Shown here: in pieces, positions 52,444-63,007 of the stretch
Position numbering within the stretch: the stretch's first letter is position 1
Layout: every line of letters starts with the position of its first letter
Source: DATAAP01 sp041690495
GTDB lineage: Bacteria; Pseudomonadota; Alphaproteobacteria; CACIAM-22H2
DNA length: 64,000 bases
Assembly: GCA_041690495.1 (NCBI GenBank)
Contig: JAWLHE010000005.1
Location: 310,001 to 374,000, forward strand
Direction: 5' to 3'
Program-made: the position numbers and the translations under genes
Notes under the pieces: model-generated
Database searches by the model: none
What the model was told of the DNA's origin: nothing
What the model saw: the letters and a program-made list of their open reading frames with translations, nothing else

Positions 52444-53438
52444 TCACGCCACCTTGCCGAACGCCGTGGTGTCAACTTCGCGCAAATGGCACGCGGCGAA
52501 ATGACCGGGGCGCAGCTCGCGCATCGCCGGCTCCTCGACCCGGCAGCGGTCGAAAGCGTAGGGGCAGCGCGTATGGAAGCGGCAGCCGGACGGCGGATTG
52601 ATCGGGCTCGGCACGTCGCCGGACAGGATTATCCGCTTCTTCTTCGCTTTCGGATCGGGCACCGGCACGGCCGAGAGCAGCGCCTCGGTATAGGGGTGCT
52701 GCGGACTGGCGAAGAGCGAGCGGCGGTCGGTCAGCTCGACGATCTTGCCGAGATACATGACGGCGATGCGGTGGCAGATATGCTCGACCACCGCGATGTC
52801 GTGGGCGATGAACAGGTAGGACAGACCGAACTCGCGCTGCAGGTCCATCAGCAGATTGATGACCTGGGCCTGCACCGAGACGTCGAGCGCCGAAACCGGC
52901 TCGTCGCAGACAATGAGCTTGGGATTGAGCGCGAGCGCGCGGGCGATGCCGATGCGCTGGCGCTGGCCGCCAGAGAATTCGTGCGGGTAGCGCGCCATCT
53001 GGTCCTCGCGCAGGCCCACCTTGCCGAACAGCGCGGCGACGCGCTCCTTCAGCGCGGCACCGCTGGCGATGCCGTAATTGATCAGCGGCTCGGCGACGAT
53101 GGCGCCGGCCGAAAGCCGCGGGTTCAGCGACGAGTACGGGTCCTGAAACACGACCTGCAGGTCGCGGCGATACGCGCGCATCTCGCCGGGACCGAGCTTC
53201 TCGATTGCCTCGCCGCGCACGCGGATCGTGCCGGATGTCGGCTCGATCAGCTTGAGGATGCTCTTGCCGGCGGTCGACTTGCCGCAGCCGCTCTCGCCGA
53301 CCAGGCCGAGCGTCTCGCCCTCGCCGATCGTGAACGAGATGCCGTCGACCGCGTAGACATATCCGGCGATGCGCGAGAACAGCCCCTTGCGCACCGGATA
53401 GTGCTTGCGGAGGTCCTTCACCTCGAGCAGCGGTGCGG

Positions 53439-53442
<4 letters not shown>
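52444..53442 (-). CDS. Peptide-type ABC transporter ATPase (DppF/OppF type)
   Basis: The 332-residue ATPase has Walker A GESGCGKST, Q-loop VVFQDPYSSLNPR, signature FSGGQRQRIGIARAL, Walker B CDEPVSALD and the HPY cysteine region (CRFHTRCPYAFDRC). It is the last gene of the second transporter operon and overlaps the D-type ATPase by 4 bp. Unlike the copy at 36209, it has the standard Walker B sequence. Confidence 0.93.
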
Positions 53443-54472
<1,030 letters not shown>

Positions 54473-54476
<4 letters not shown>

Positions 54477-55351
54477 ATCTGCCGCGACAGGCGCGGGTCA
54501 AGCGCATCGCGCAGGCCGTCGCCGAGCAGGTTGACCGCCAGCACGGTCACGGACAGGAAAATGCCGGGGAACAGGATGATATGATACGCGACCTGAAAGA
54601 CGCTGCGTCCCTCGGCCATGATGTTGCCCCAGCTTGGGATGTTGGGCGGCGTGCCCGCACCGATGAAGGACAGGATCGCCTCGGTGATCATCGCCGAGGC
54701 GCAGATATAGGTGCCCTGCACCAGCAGCGGCGCCACCGTGTTCGGCAGGATGTGGCGCACCAGCGTGCGGGTGAACCGCGTGCCCGAGGCCACTGCCGCC
54801 TCGACGAAAGGCTGCTCGCGCAACGACAGCACGACACTGCGCACCAGCCGGGTGACGCGCGGCACCTCGGCGATGGTGATCGCAGCGATCACGTTCTCGA
54901 CGCTCGCCTTGGTGAGGGCCATCAGCGCGATCGCCAGCAGGATCGGCGGGATGGACATCAGCCCGTCCATGACGCGCATCAGGATCGCGTCGACCCAGCG
55001 CACATAGCCCGTGATGAGCCCGAGCGCGAGCCCGATGATCACGCTCAGCACCGCGACGCTCAGGCCGACGAGCAGCGAAATCCGCGCCCCGTAGGCAACG
55101 CGACTGTAGATGTCGCGTCCCATCATGTCGGTGCCGAACGGGTAGAGCTCCGATGGGGGTCGGAGGCGGCGGATCGGCGACACGGACTGCGGGTCGATCG
55201 TGCCGATATACGGGGCAAGAACCGCCATCGCGATCATCGCCAGCAGCAGGAGCGCGCCGATGACCACGGTCGGATGGCGGCGAACGATTTCGCGCACGCG
55301 GCCGCGCAGCGCGGGTACGGGCCGGATGATCTCTGCGGTGGAGGTGGCCAT
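54473..55351 (-). CDS. Peptide-type ABC transporter permease (DppC type)
   Basis: The 292-residue permease has about six spans, the segment FGTDMMGRDIYSRVAYGARISLLVG and the EAA loop PFVEAAVASGTRFTRTLVRHILPNTVAPLLVQ. The ATG at 55351 is selected because GGAGGTGGCC-type coupling places it at the stop of the B subunit (TGATGG overlap). Confidence 0.93.
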
Positions 55352-56292
55352 CAGTAGCGGATCCGCGGATCGAGGAAGGTGTAGCTGAGATCGACCAGCA
55401 GGTTGATCAGCACGTAGACGCCCGAGAAAATCAGGATGATACCCTGGATGATCGGATAGTCGCGGCGCAGGATCGCGTCGACGACGAGCCGGCCCATGCC
55501 GGGAATCGCGAAGACCGTCTCCGTCACGACGACGCCGCTGATCAGCAGGGCGATGCCGATGCCGATGATCGTTACGATCGGCACCGCGGCGTTCTTCAGC
55601 GCATGTCCGATCAGCACCTGGTTCGTGCCGAGGCCCTTGGCCTGCGCGGTACGGATGTAATCCTGACTCAGCACCTCGAGCATGCTGGCGCGGGTGATGC
55701 GCGCGATCAGCGCCATGAAGGTGATGCCGAGCGCGAAGCTCGGCAGGATCATGCGCTCGAGAAACGGCCAGAAGCCCTCGCGGATACTGACGAAGCCCTG
55801 CACCGGCAGCAGGTCCCACTCGAGCGAGACGAGGAAGATGAGGATATAAGCGAGCACGAACACCGGCACCGAGAAGCCGAGCACGGCGAAGCCCATCACC
55901 GCGCGGTCGATCCAGGTGCCGGCCTTCCATGCGGCGACGACGCCCATCGGCACCGCCAGCGCCACCGACACGAACAGCGTGCAGAGCGTCAGCGCCGCGG
56001 TCGGCTCGAGCCGCTGCCCGATCAGCCGCGTGACCGGCAGGTTGGTGAAGATCGAGATGCCGAGATCGCCGCGCAGCACCGCCCACAGCCACGTCCAGAA
56101 GCGGATCAGGAACGGTTCGTTGAGCCCGAGCCGCTCACGGATGCGGGCGATGTCCTCCTCCGTCGCGAAGTCGCCGGCAATGACGACCGCGGGATCGCCC
56201 GGGGTGAGATAGAGCAGCGAGAAGACGAAGATGGCGACCACCCCCATGACGGGGATGGTCGCCAGAAGACGTCGTACGATATACGCAAACAC
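55351..56292 (-). CDS. Peptide-type ABC transporter permease (DppB type)
   Basis: The 313-residue permease begins FAYIVRRLLATIPVMGVVAIFVFSLLYLTPGDPA. It has about six spans and the B-type EAA loop DYIRTAQAKGLGTNQVLIGHALKNAAVPIVTIIG, followed by VVTETVFAIPGMGRLVVDAI. It starts 22 bp after the binding-protein stop. Confidence 0.93.
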   Translation of the reverse strand: MFAYIVRRLLATIPVMGVVAIFVFSLLYLTPGDPAVVIAGDFATEEDIARIRERLGLNEPFLIRFWTWLWAVLRGDLGISIFTNLPVTRLIGQRLEPTAALTLCTLFVSVALAVPMGVVAAWKAGTWIDRAVMGFAVLGFSVPVFVLAYILIFLVSLEWDLLPVQGFVSIREGFWPFLERMILPSFALGITFMALIARITRASMLEVLSQDYIRTAQAKGLGTNQVLIGHALKNAAVPIVTIIGIGIALLISGVVVTETVFAIPGMGRLVVDAILRRDYPIIQGIILIFSGVYVLINLLVDLSYTFLDPRIRY

Positions 56293-56314
56293 GAGTGACG
56301 GTTATGCCCTTCGT

Positions 56315-57919
56315 CTATTTCTTCTCGACGTTCCACATGAACGTGACGGGCGCCACGATCACGCCGGTGATATTGGTGCGGAACGCCGTCGGAAGGATGA
56401 ACTGCGCAGTGGGAATGAACGGCACGTTCTCCCAGGCCGACCGCTGCATGTCTTCGGCGATCTTCTTCTGAGCGTCCACATTCGGAGCCGCGAACCACGC
56501 CACCCGCAGCTTCTCGACCTCCGGGTCCTTCGACCAGCCGAACCAAGCCCCCGGGCCATCGCCGACGCCGCGCATCGGTGCGTTGACCGCCGGGTTGGCG
56601 AGATCGGTACCGACCCACCAGGTGTGGAAGATGCTCCAGCCGCCCTTGTCCACCGGCTCCTTAGATGCGCGGCGGTTGAGCAGCGTTCCCCAGTCGCTGG
56701 CGGCCAGTTCGACGTTGACGCCGATCTGGCGCAGCAGGTCGGTGGTCAGCAGCGCCTGCGAATGCACGATCGGCTGGTCCGTCGCCGAGATCACTATGAC
56801 CTTCTCGCCCTTGTAGCCCGACTCCTTGACCAGGGCCTTCGCCTTCTCGATCGAGCGCGGGCCCTTCAGGACCTCGGACCCGACATCGCTCGCCATCGGC
56901 GTGCCGCAGGTGAAGAACGACGCGCATGGCGTGCCGTTCTTCTCGTCGCCGGCGATCGCCAACAGGTAGTCACGCTGATTGACGACGTGCAGCAGGGCCT
57001 GACGCATCTTCGCGTTGTTGAAGGGCGGCTGCAGCTGGTTGAAGCGGATGATTCCGATCGAGCCGAGCGGATCGATGTTCTCGACCTTGATGTCCTTGCT
57101 GCGGCGCAAGACCGGCAACAGGTCGCCGGGCGGCTGCTCCCACCAGTCGACCTCGCCCGCGGCGAGGGCCGCCGCGGCCGTCGCCGTATCGGGGACGTAA
57201 ACCCACTCGATGCGGTCGACCTTGGCGACCTTGCCGCCCGAACCCCAGCTCGGCGGCTCCTTGCGCGGCACGTAATCGGTATTCTTGACGTAGACGACCT
57301 TGTTGCCCGGCACCCATTCGTCCGCAACGAACTTGAACGGACCGGAGCCGATCACTTCCTTGATCTGCTCGAACGCGTCGGTCTTGGCATGACGCTCGGG
57401 CATGATGAACGGCACGTTGCTGCTCGGCTTGGCGAGCGCATCCAGCAGCAGCGGGAATGGCTGCTTGAGGACGATCCTGAACGTCTTGTCGTTGACTGCT
57501 TCCATGCGCGCGACCGACGCCATCAGCGTTTGGCCGAACGTGTCGCGCTTGCCCCAGCGCTGCAGCGAGGGGATGACATCGGCCGAGCGCACCGGCTGGC
57601 CGTCATGCCACTTCAATCCGTCGCGGAGCGTAAATGTGTAGGTCAGCTTGTCGTCGCTGATGGACCAGGTGTCGACCATCTGCGGCTTGATGTTGAACTT
57701 GTCGTCGACCGCGAACAGCGTGTCGTAGACCATGTAGCCGTGATTGCGCGTGATGTAGCCGGTCGTCCAGATCGGATCGAGAACACGCAGATCGGCCTGG
57801 GGAATGAATTTCAATGTCTTGCCCGAGGATTGGGCGAATGCCTCGGCGGACATCAGTGTGCCGGCGGCGATCCCGACGGCCATGACGATCCGCGTGGACC
57901 GTTTAAACAACTGCATCAT
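56315..57919 (-). CDS. Peptide-type ABC transporter substrate-binding protein (SBP family 5)
   Basis: The 534-residue product has a signal peptide (about 1-29, AFAQS) and the SBP_bac_5 fold: DPIWTTGYITRNHGYMVYDTLF, LRDGLKWHDGQPVRSADVIPSL, GSGPFKFVADEWVPGNKVVY and NNAKMRQALLHVVNQRDYL. The YMVYDTLFAVD and WHDGQPV segments resemble members that bind amino-acid amides, gamma-glutamyl or D-peptide ligands. The ATG at 57919 follows GGAGGAGG. It heads the operon, divergent from an amidase gene. Confidence 0.92.
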   Translation of the reverse strand: MMQLFKRSTRIVMAVGIAAGTLMSAEAFAQSSGKTLKFIPQADLRVLDPIWTTGYITRNHGYMVYDTLFAVDDKFNIKPQMVDTWSISDDKLTYTFTLRDGLKWHDGQPVRSADVIPSLQRWGKRDTFGQTLMASVARMEAVNDKTFRIVLKQPFPLLLDALAKPSSNVPFIMPERHAKTDAFEQIKEVIGSGPFKFVADEWVPGNKVVYVKNTDYVPRKEPPSWGSGGKVAKVDRIEWVYVPDTATAAAALAAGEVDWWEQPPGDLLPVLRRSKDIKVENIDPLGSIGIIRFNQLQPPFNNAKMRQALLHVVNQRDYLLAIAGDEKNGTPCASFFTCGTPMASDVGSEVLKGPRSIEKAKALVKESGYKGEKVIVISATDQPIVHSQALLTTDLLRQIGVNVELAASDWGTLLNRRASKEPVDKGGWSIFHTWWVGTDLANPAVNAPMRGVGDGPGAWFGWSKDPEVEKLRVAWFAAPNVDAQKKIAEDMQRSAWENVPFIPTAQFILPTAFRTNITGVIVAPVTFMWNVEKK

Positions 57920-57978
57920 CAAGCGGCCTCCTCCAGCTATGCGGGTATGTGCGCCACCCTTTGCGGGGCACATCTTAG

Positions 57979-58014
57979 ACACAATTCACCCGCTCTAGCG
58001 AATGCGAATTGTGT
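57979..58014. promoter_or_regulatory. Inverted repeat in the divergent ABC/amidase promoter region
   Basis: ACACAATTC (57979-57987) and GAATTGTGT (58006-58014) are perfectly complementary and 18 bases apart. They lie in the 211-bp region between two divergent starts. The placement fits an operator shared by the transporter operon and the amidase operon; the regulator is not in the window. Confidence 0.45.
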
Positions 58015-58130
58015 GCCAGCCGCCCCCATGGAGGCCGTCCCACGGCCGCCGCGCGCCGGAACCTAGCCGCTGCCGCAGGGTGCACGTATGATCCGACCGA
58101 ACCGCCCAAGCAACGATCAAGGAAACGCGC

Positions 58131-59537
58131 ATGCTCTCGGACGATCCGGCCCTGTGGCCCGCAACCGTGCTGGTCGACGCCTTCCGCCGCCGAACGATTT
58201 CGCCGGTCGAGGCGACGCAGATGGCGCTCAAACGTATCGCCGATCTCGACCCCCTGCTCAATGCCTTCTGCCTGGTCGATGCCGACGGCGCACTTGCCGC
58301 CGCGCGCGAGTCCGAGACGCGGTGGATAAAGGACGCGCCGGCGGGCCCTATCGACGGCGTGCCGACGACGATCAAGGACCTGATGCTGACGCGCGACTGG
58401 CCGACCCTGCGCGGCTCGAAGAACATCCGCCGCGATCAATCCTGGGAAGAGGACGCACCGGCGGTTGCGCGTCTGCGCGAGAATGGCGCCGTCATCCTCG
58501 GCAAGACGACGACGCCGGAGTTCGGCTGGAAGGCAATCGGCGATTCCCCGCTGACCGGCATCACCCGGAACCCGTGGAACCGCGAGCGCACGCCGGGCGG
58601 CAGCAGCGCCGGTGCTGCGGTCGCAGCCGCAACCGGCATGGGGGCGCTCCATACCGGCACCGATGGCGGCGGGTCGGTACGCATTCCCTGCTCATTCTGC
58701 GGAATCTTCGGGCTGAAACCGACCTATGGCCGTGTGCCGCAGTATCCGCCCAGCCCGTTTGCCATCGTCGCCCATGCCGGCCCGATGACGCGGACGGTCG
58801 GCGATGCGGCACTCATGCTGCGCGTGCTGGCCGGAGCCGACGACCGCGATGTCTATGCCCTGCCCGCCGACAGCCAGGACTATTCAGCCGGGCTCGAGGG
58901 CGGCGTGAAGGGATTGAGGATCGCGTTTAGCCCAACGCTCGGTTACGCCAAGGTCCATCCGGAGGTCGCCGCCGCAGTCGCCGGCGCGGCGAAAGTCTTC
59001 GAGGAGCTCGGCGCTACCGTCGAGCAGGCGGACCCCGGCTTCGAGTCGCCACGCGACGCGTTCTACACCCTGTGGGGCTCAGGCGGCGCGAAGGTGGTTG
59101 CCGCATTCAATAGCGACGAGCAGTCTGCGATGGACCCGGGGCTGCTCGCGATGGCAAGGACCGCCGCCCGCTTCAGCGCTGTGGACTACCTGAATGCAGA
59201 GGCGATGCGCGCCGCGCTTACCCTGCGCATGAACATCTTTCACCGCCGCTACGACCTTCTGCTCACGCCGACAGTCGCGGTTCCCGCCCTTCCGGCCGGA
59301 CAGGACCTCGACGATCCGAGAACGGAGAAGCACTGGATCGACTGGACCCCGTTCAGCTATCCGTTCAACATGACGCGGCAGCCGGCGGCTTCGGTGCCGT
59401 GCGGCCAGACCAAGGCGGGCCTGCCGGTCGGACTGCAACTCGTCGGCCGCTTCAATGAGGACGCGCTCGTGCTGCGTGCCGCCCGTGCCTTCGAGATCGC
59501 GCGCCCGTTCCCGTTTCCCCGCGTCAAGACCCGGTAG
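58131..59537 (+). CDS. Amidase (amidase-signature family)
   Basis: The 468-residue product shows the Ser-cisSer-Lys amidase signature: catalytic Lys in GVPTTIKDLMLT, the Gly/Ser-rich region ERTPGGSSAGAAVAAATGMGALHTGTDGGGSVRIPCSFCG containing cis-Ser and nucleophile Ser, and LKPTYGRVP. It splits amides or acyl-amides in the cytoplasm. The ATG at 58131 has AAGGAAACGCGC ahead. It is divergent from a peptide-type transporter and followed after 6 bp by a D-aminoacylase gene, so substrates are probably imported amides. Confidence 0.93.
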   Translation: MLSDDPALWPATVLVDAFRRRTISPVEATQMALKRIADLDPLLNAFCLVDADGALAAARESETRWIKDAPAGPIDGVPTTIKDLMLTRDWPTLRGSKNIRRDQSWEEDAPAVARLRENGAVILGKTTTPEFGWKAIGDSPLTGITRNPWNRERTPGGSSAGAAVAAATGMGALHTGTDGGGSVRIPCSFCGIFGLKPTYGRVPQYPPSPFAIVAHAGPMTRTVGDAALMLRVLAGADDRDVYALPADSQDYSAGLEGGVKGLRIAFSPTLGYAKVHPEVAAAVAGAAKVFEELGATVEQADPGFESPRDAFYTLWGSGGAKVVAAFNSDEQSAMDPGLLAMARTAARFSAVDYLNAEAMRAALTLRMNIFHRRYDLLLTPTVAVPALPAGQDLDDPRTEKHWIDWTPFSYPFNMTRQPAASVPCGQTKAGLPVGLQLVGRFNEDALVLRAARAFEIARPFPFPRVKTR

Positions 59538-59543
59538 GCAGTC

Positions 59544-60986
59544 ATGAGCACAATGCAATACGACGTCATTCTGGCAGGCGGCCGCGTCATCGACGGAACC
59601 GGCGCGCCGGCCCGGGCCGCCGATGTGGCGTTGCGCGGCGACCGGATTGCCGCAGTCGGCGCACCGGGCTCCATGAGCGCGCCCCAGCGCATCGATGCGA
59701 GCGGCAAGGTCGTCGCGCCCGGCTTCATCGACGTGCACACCCATGACGACAATGCGCTGCTGCGCATTCCCGACATGACCATGAAGGTAAGTCAGGGCGT
59801 CACCACCGTGGTCGTCGGGAATTGCGGGATAAGCCTGGCGCCATTGCGCCCGGAGCGCGTGCCGCCGCCGCCGCTCGATCTGCTTGGCGACAGGGGCGAG
59901 TTCCGCTTCGCCGCTTTCCGGGACTACATGAAGGCGCTCGATGACCAGCCGGCCGCAACGAATGCGGCCTGCCTGGTCGGCCACACGACCTTGCGGGTCG
60001 GCGCGATGGACCGGCTCGATCGCGCCGCAACCAAGGACGAGATCAAGGCAATGTCCGCGCGGCTCGACGAGGCGCTCGGCGCCGGCGCCGTCGGCATGTC
60101 GACAGGGCTCTACTATCCGCCGGCGCAGCATGCGCCGACGAGCGAGGTGATCGAGCTCGCGCGTGTCGTGCATGCGCACGAAGCGGTCCACACGACGCAT
60201 ATGCGCGATGAAAGCGATCGCGTGATGGAGTCGCTCGATGAGACCTTCCGGATCGGCCGCGAGGCCGAGGTGCCGGTGGTCATTTCGCACCACAAGGTGA
60301 CGGGGAAGCAGAATTTCGGCCGGACGAAGGAAACCCTGGAGGCGATCGATGCGGCGCGGAAATCGCAGCCCATCGCGATCGACGTCTATCCGTATATTGC
60401 CTCATCGACCATCCTCAAGGTCGAATGGATCGCAATCGCACGGCGGGTGATCGTCACCTGGTCGAAAGCGATGCCCGAAATGGGCGGACGCGACCTCGCC
60501 GACATCGCCCGCGACATGGGGGTCGAGCCGCAGGAAGCGGCGCGGCGGCTGCTGCCGGCCGGCGCGATCTATTTCACGATGGATGAATCCGACGTCCAGC
60601 GCGTGCTGTCCTGGCCGGAAGCGATGATAGGCTCCGACGGCCTGCCTCACGACATCCATCCGCATCCGCGCCTGTGGGGTACCTTCCCGCGCGTGCTCGG
60701 TCACTATAGCCGCGACCTCAAACTGTTCAGCCTGGAAGAGGCGGTCCGGCGCATGACGTCACTGACCGCAGAGCGCTTCGGCCTCAAGGGCCGTGGTGTC
60801 GTTCGCGAAGGCGCCGCCGCCGACCTCGTCATTTTCGATGCCGACCGCGTGATCGACCGCGCGACCTTCGAGCACCCGAAGTCGCCGGCCGCGGGAATCG
60901 ACCTCGTCCTCGTCAACGGCGAGCCGGTGTGGCGCGACGGGGCGTCGACCGGAAAGCGCCCCGGCCGCGTGTTGCGCCGCGCCTGA
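59544..60986 (+). CDS. N-acyl-D-amino-acid deacylase family amidohydrolase
   Basis: The 480-residue product belongs to the D-aminoacylase branch of the amidohydrolase superfamily. It has the metal site HTHDD in GFIDVHTHDDNALL, the VSQGVTTVVVGNCGIS segment, STGLYYPPAQHAPTSEV, HTTHMRDESDRVMES, SHHKVTGKQNFG and the catalytic Asp in IGSDGLPHD. Such enzymes release D-amino acids from N-acyl forms. It is 6 bp after the amidase and almost surely cotranscribed with it. Confidence 0.93.
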   Translation: MSTMQYDVILAGGRVIDGTGAPARAADVALRGDRIAAVGAPGSMSAPQRIDASGKVVAPGFIDVHTHDDNALLRIPDMTMKVSQGVTTVVVGNCGISLAPLRPERVPPPPLDLLGDRGEFRFAAFRDYMKALDDQPAATNAACLVGHTTLRVGAMDRLDRAATKDEIKAMSARLDEALGAGAVGMSTGLYYPPAQHAPTSEVIELARVVHAHEAVHTTHMRDESDRVMESLDETFRIGREAEVPVVISHHKVTGKQNFGRTKETLEAIDAARKSQPIAIDVYPYIASSTILKVEWIAIARRVIVTWSKAMPEMGGRDLADIARDMGVEPQEAARRLLPAGAIYFTMDESDVQRVLSWPEAMIGSDGLPHDIHPHPRLWGTFPRVLGHYSRDLKLFSLEEAVRRMTSLTAERFGLKGRGVVREGAAADLVIFDADRVIDRATFEHPKSPAAGIDLVLVNGEPVWRDGASTGKRPGRVLRRA

Positions 60987-61398
60987 CATCCTCCTCCGGG
61001 GGTGCCAGCACGTTCCATGGCTCCGCCGAGCCATTCCGTGAAGCCTAAAAATCTATAAGTATTTTCAGTTAAAATACGTAAATTTGCATTTACTTTACAG
61101 ATAGACTTACTTGGCACGACGATCGTAATATTTTGTTAGTGAGTTATCCACGGACGACGCGGCCCGCATGACCTCAATTGTCTTTCCCCGTTTCCCGAGA
61201 CTGTCGGAAACCTTTACTGAATCGCGCCTTGGTTAATGGCGCGTTCGCTTAACCCACTGTTTCGCCGCGAAACTTTTGGACAGCCGGTCGATGGCACAAC
61301 GATTGCTGCTCCCATCCCTGCGAAGGGGGGCTTTGTAAACCCGCTGCGCCGATGCAGCGACACTTCCTGCGGATGAACACCTGGTACCGGAGGCATTA
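60987..61398. other. 412-bp intergenic region with an AT-rich island
   Basis: No coding frame is supported. Bases about 61046-61140 are strikingly AT-rich against the GC-rich background. They contain a small palindrome GTAAAT-TTGC-ATTTAC (61078-61093). Further on, GGTTAA (61231-61236) and TTAACC (61249-61254) form an inverted repeat. The region probably holds the promoter of the small gene at 61399. Confidence 0.5.
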
Positions 61399-61602
61399 AT
61401 GGCAACGCGTCTTGCCCTGATCAGAACCCAAAGTCCCCTTGCCGCCCTTGAGGCCCTCCCCGGCTGGTGGAGAGGCAGAGCGGATACCCGCCTCGCCCTC
61501 GCCCGCGAGGCGCTCGAGCGCGGCCTCGACAAGCTGGCCGACGAGCATCTGCGCGTCGCATCCGAGTACGAGCGCAAGATCAAGACATACGTTCAGGACT
61601 GA
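61399..61602 (+). CDS. Small helical protein of unknown function
   Basis: The 67-residue product (MATRLALIRTQSPLAALEAL, then ALAREALERGLDKLADEHLRVASEYERKIKTYVQD) is mostly predicted helix with charged residues in the second half. There is no signal or membrane span. GGAGG with a 5-base spacer precedes the ATG, a very good initiation site. No family was recognised. The long regulated-looking upstream region suggests conditional expression. Confidence 0.6.
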   Translation: MATRLALIRTQSPLAALEALPGWWRGRADTRLALAREALERGLDKLADEHLRVASEYERKIKTYVQD

Positions 61603-61661
61603 CCGGCCGGTCGCCGACGTCCTGAAGGAAGGCCGCGCGTATCTGTCTGCCACGGGATCGT

Positions 61662-62564
61662 TCAGAGATCCCGCGGCGTTGTTCGGCAGCGGCGAATGTT
61701 CGGCAACAGTCCGGCCACGGCCGCGGCGAGCTCGTCTGCCCAAGTCTCTGTGGCGATGCCGAAGGTCCGTGCGATCAGGCCGCAATCCAGCACGGAATTC
61801 TGCGGCCGCCTGGCGCGCACGTGATATTCGTCGCTCGCGATCGCTTCGACCGGGACATCCGGCAGCGCCGGCCGCGCCGCATTCAGGATTGTCCGGGCGA
61901 ACTCGAACCAGCTCACCGCTTCGCGGCCGGCGAAATGATACGTGCCCCACGGCACCGCCCCGGCGGCGCCGATCCGTTGCGCAATCCTGAAGATCGCGCC
62001 GGCGACCGCCGACGCGGGTGTCGGGCAGCCGCGCTGATCGGCCACGACGCGCAGCGCCTCGCCTCGGTTCGCACGTGCGAGGATCGCGCGCACGAAATTG
62101 GCTCCGTACGGCGCAAATACCCATGACGTGCGAAGAATCACATGGTCCGGCTGTGCGTGCCGCACCGCGTTCTCGCCCTCGAGCTTCGAGCGCCCATAGA
62201 CATTGAGCGGGCACGGCACATCGCTCTCGACATAGGGCCCCTGTTTGGTGCCGTCGAACACATAGTCGGTCGACAGGTGAAGCAGCGGGATCGCATGGGC
62301 ACGACACAACTGCGCCAGCGCGGCGGGACCGTCGCGGTTCGCGGCAAAGGCGGCGTCCGGGTCGTCCTCGGCCGCATCGACGGAGGTGAACGCCGCTGCA
62401 TTGACGATCAGGTCAGGCCGCCCCTCGAGCATGCGCGCGATGGTCGCGGGCTGCGTCAGATCGCATTCGGCCCGTGACGGCGCCAGGATCGCGATCGTCT
62501 CGGGCGCGGATGACACCAGCGCCCGGCCGACCTGGCCGCTGCCGCCGATCACCAGCATTCTCAT
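61662..62564 (-). CDS. rfbD: dTDP-4-dehydrorhamnose reductase (RmlD)
   Basis: The 300-residue product is an extended SDR protein of the RmlD type, last step of dTDP-L-rhamnose synthesis. It has the Rossmann motif IGGSGQVGRAL, NAAAFTSVDAAEDD, LHLSTDYVFDGTKQGPYVESD and the catalytic YGRSK in NVYGRSKLEGE. The C-terminus contains PQNSVLDCGLIARTFGI as expected. The ATG at 62564 is the family-like start. Other rfb genes are not in the window, so it may be a stray member of a surface-polysaccharide set. Confidence 0.93.
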   Translation of the reverse strand: MRMLVIGGSGQVGRALVSSAPETIAILAPSRAECDLTQPATIARMLEGRPDLIVNAAAFTSVDAAEDDPDAAFAANRDGPAALAQLCRAHAIPLLHLSTDYVFDGTKQGPYVESDVPCPLNVYGRSKLEGENAVRHAQPDHVILRTSWVFAPYGANFVRAILARANRGEALRVVADQRGCPTPASAVAGAIFRIAQRIGAAGAVPWGTYHFAGREAVSWFEFARTILNAARPALPDVPVEAIASDEYHVRARRPQNSVLDCGLIARTFGIATETWADELAAAVAGLLPNIRRCRTTPRDL

Positions 62565-63007
62565 CGAAAGCCCCCGGTCGAAATGCGCAGGCACCGTCCG
62601 CGCACTGTGCCGGAGAGGCCCGGTCCCGTAAAGCGCCGGGCAGGTACCCTTTCCCGCATGGTGAATGCCGAATCAACCAAGCGGGATAACCACTTGGCCG
62701 CGACCGGCGAAGCCGGTGCACTCGGTATTCACAATTTTACGCAAATCCCGCCCATTCTTTACACCATTGATTTAGCACTATTTTTTGCGCCCACCCCAGC
62801 CGATGGAGAAAACTCCGTCCAATTTCGCGCGAACTTGCCAAAGACATGGCGGCACATTCCAATGAAAGGGCCAATAAAACCCCAATAAACTATCGTAATT
62901 ACTTGATCTGTAACGATTTTTCATTTGACAGAGCCTGCCGTGATCCATAGTTTCTCCACGCGAACATTGGAAGAGTTGAACCGGGCCAGGGGATTCAAGG
63001 AGGCACA
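62565..63007. other. 443-bp intergenic region ahead of the RTX gene
   Basis: No coding frame is supported. The right half (about 62690-62930) is AT-rich and includes small inverted repeats such as GGAG-AAAA-CTCC near 62814 and the direct repeat CCAATAAA. A promoter-like sequence lies at 62925-62953. The left part probably holds the rfbD promoter. Confidence 0.5.
62925..62953 (+). promoter_or_regulatory. Promoter of the RTX gene
   Basis: A perfect -35 TTGACA (62925-62930) is followed after exactly 17 bases by TAGTTT (62948-62953), a moderate -10. The start site would be near 62960, leaving a leader of about 48 bases before the AAGGAGG site. Confidence 0.58.

Noticed and set aside
61111..61126. 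TTGGCACG resembling the -24 element of a sigma54 promoter
   Set aside because: The -12 element is absent: the bases at the right distance are TCGT rather than TTGC.
61144..61152. DnaA-box-like TTATCCACG in an AT-rich region, suggesting an origin
   Set aside because: Only one imperfect box is present and no replication genes or box cluster are nearby.
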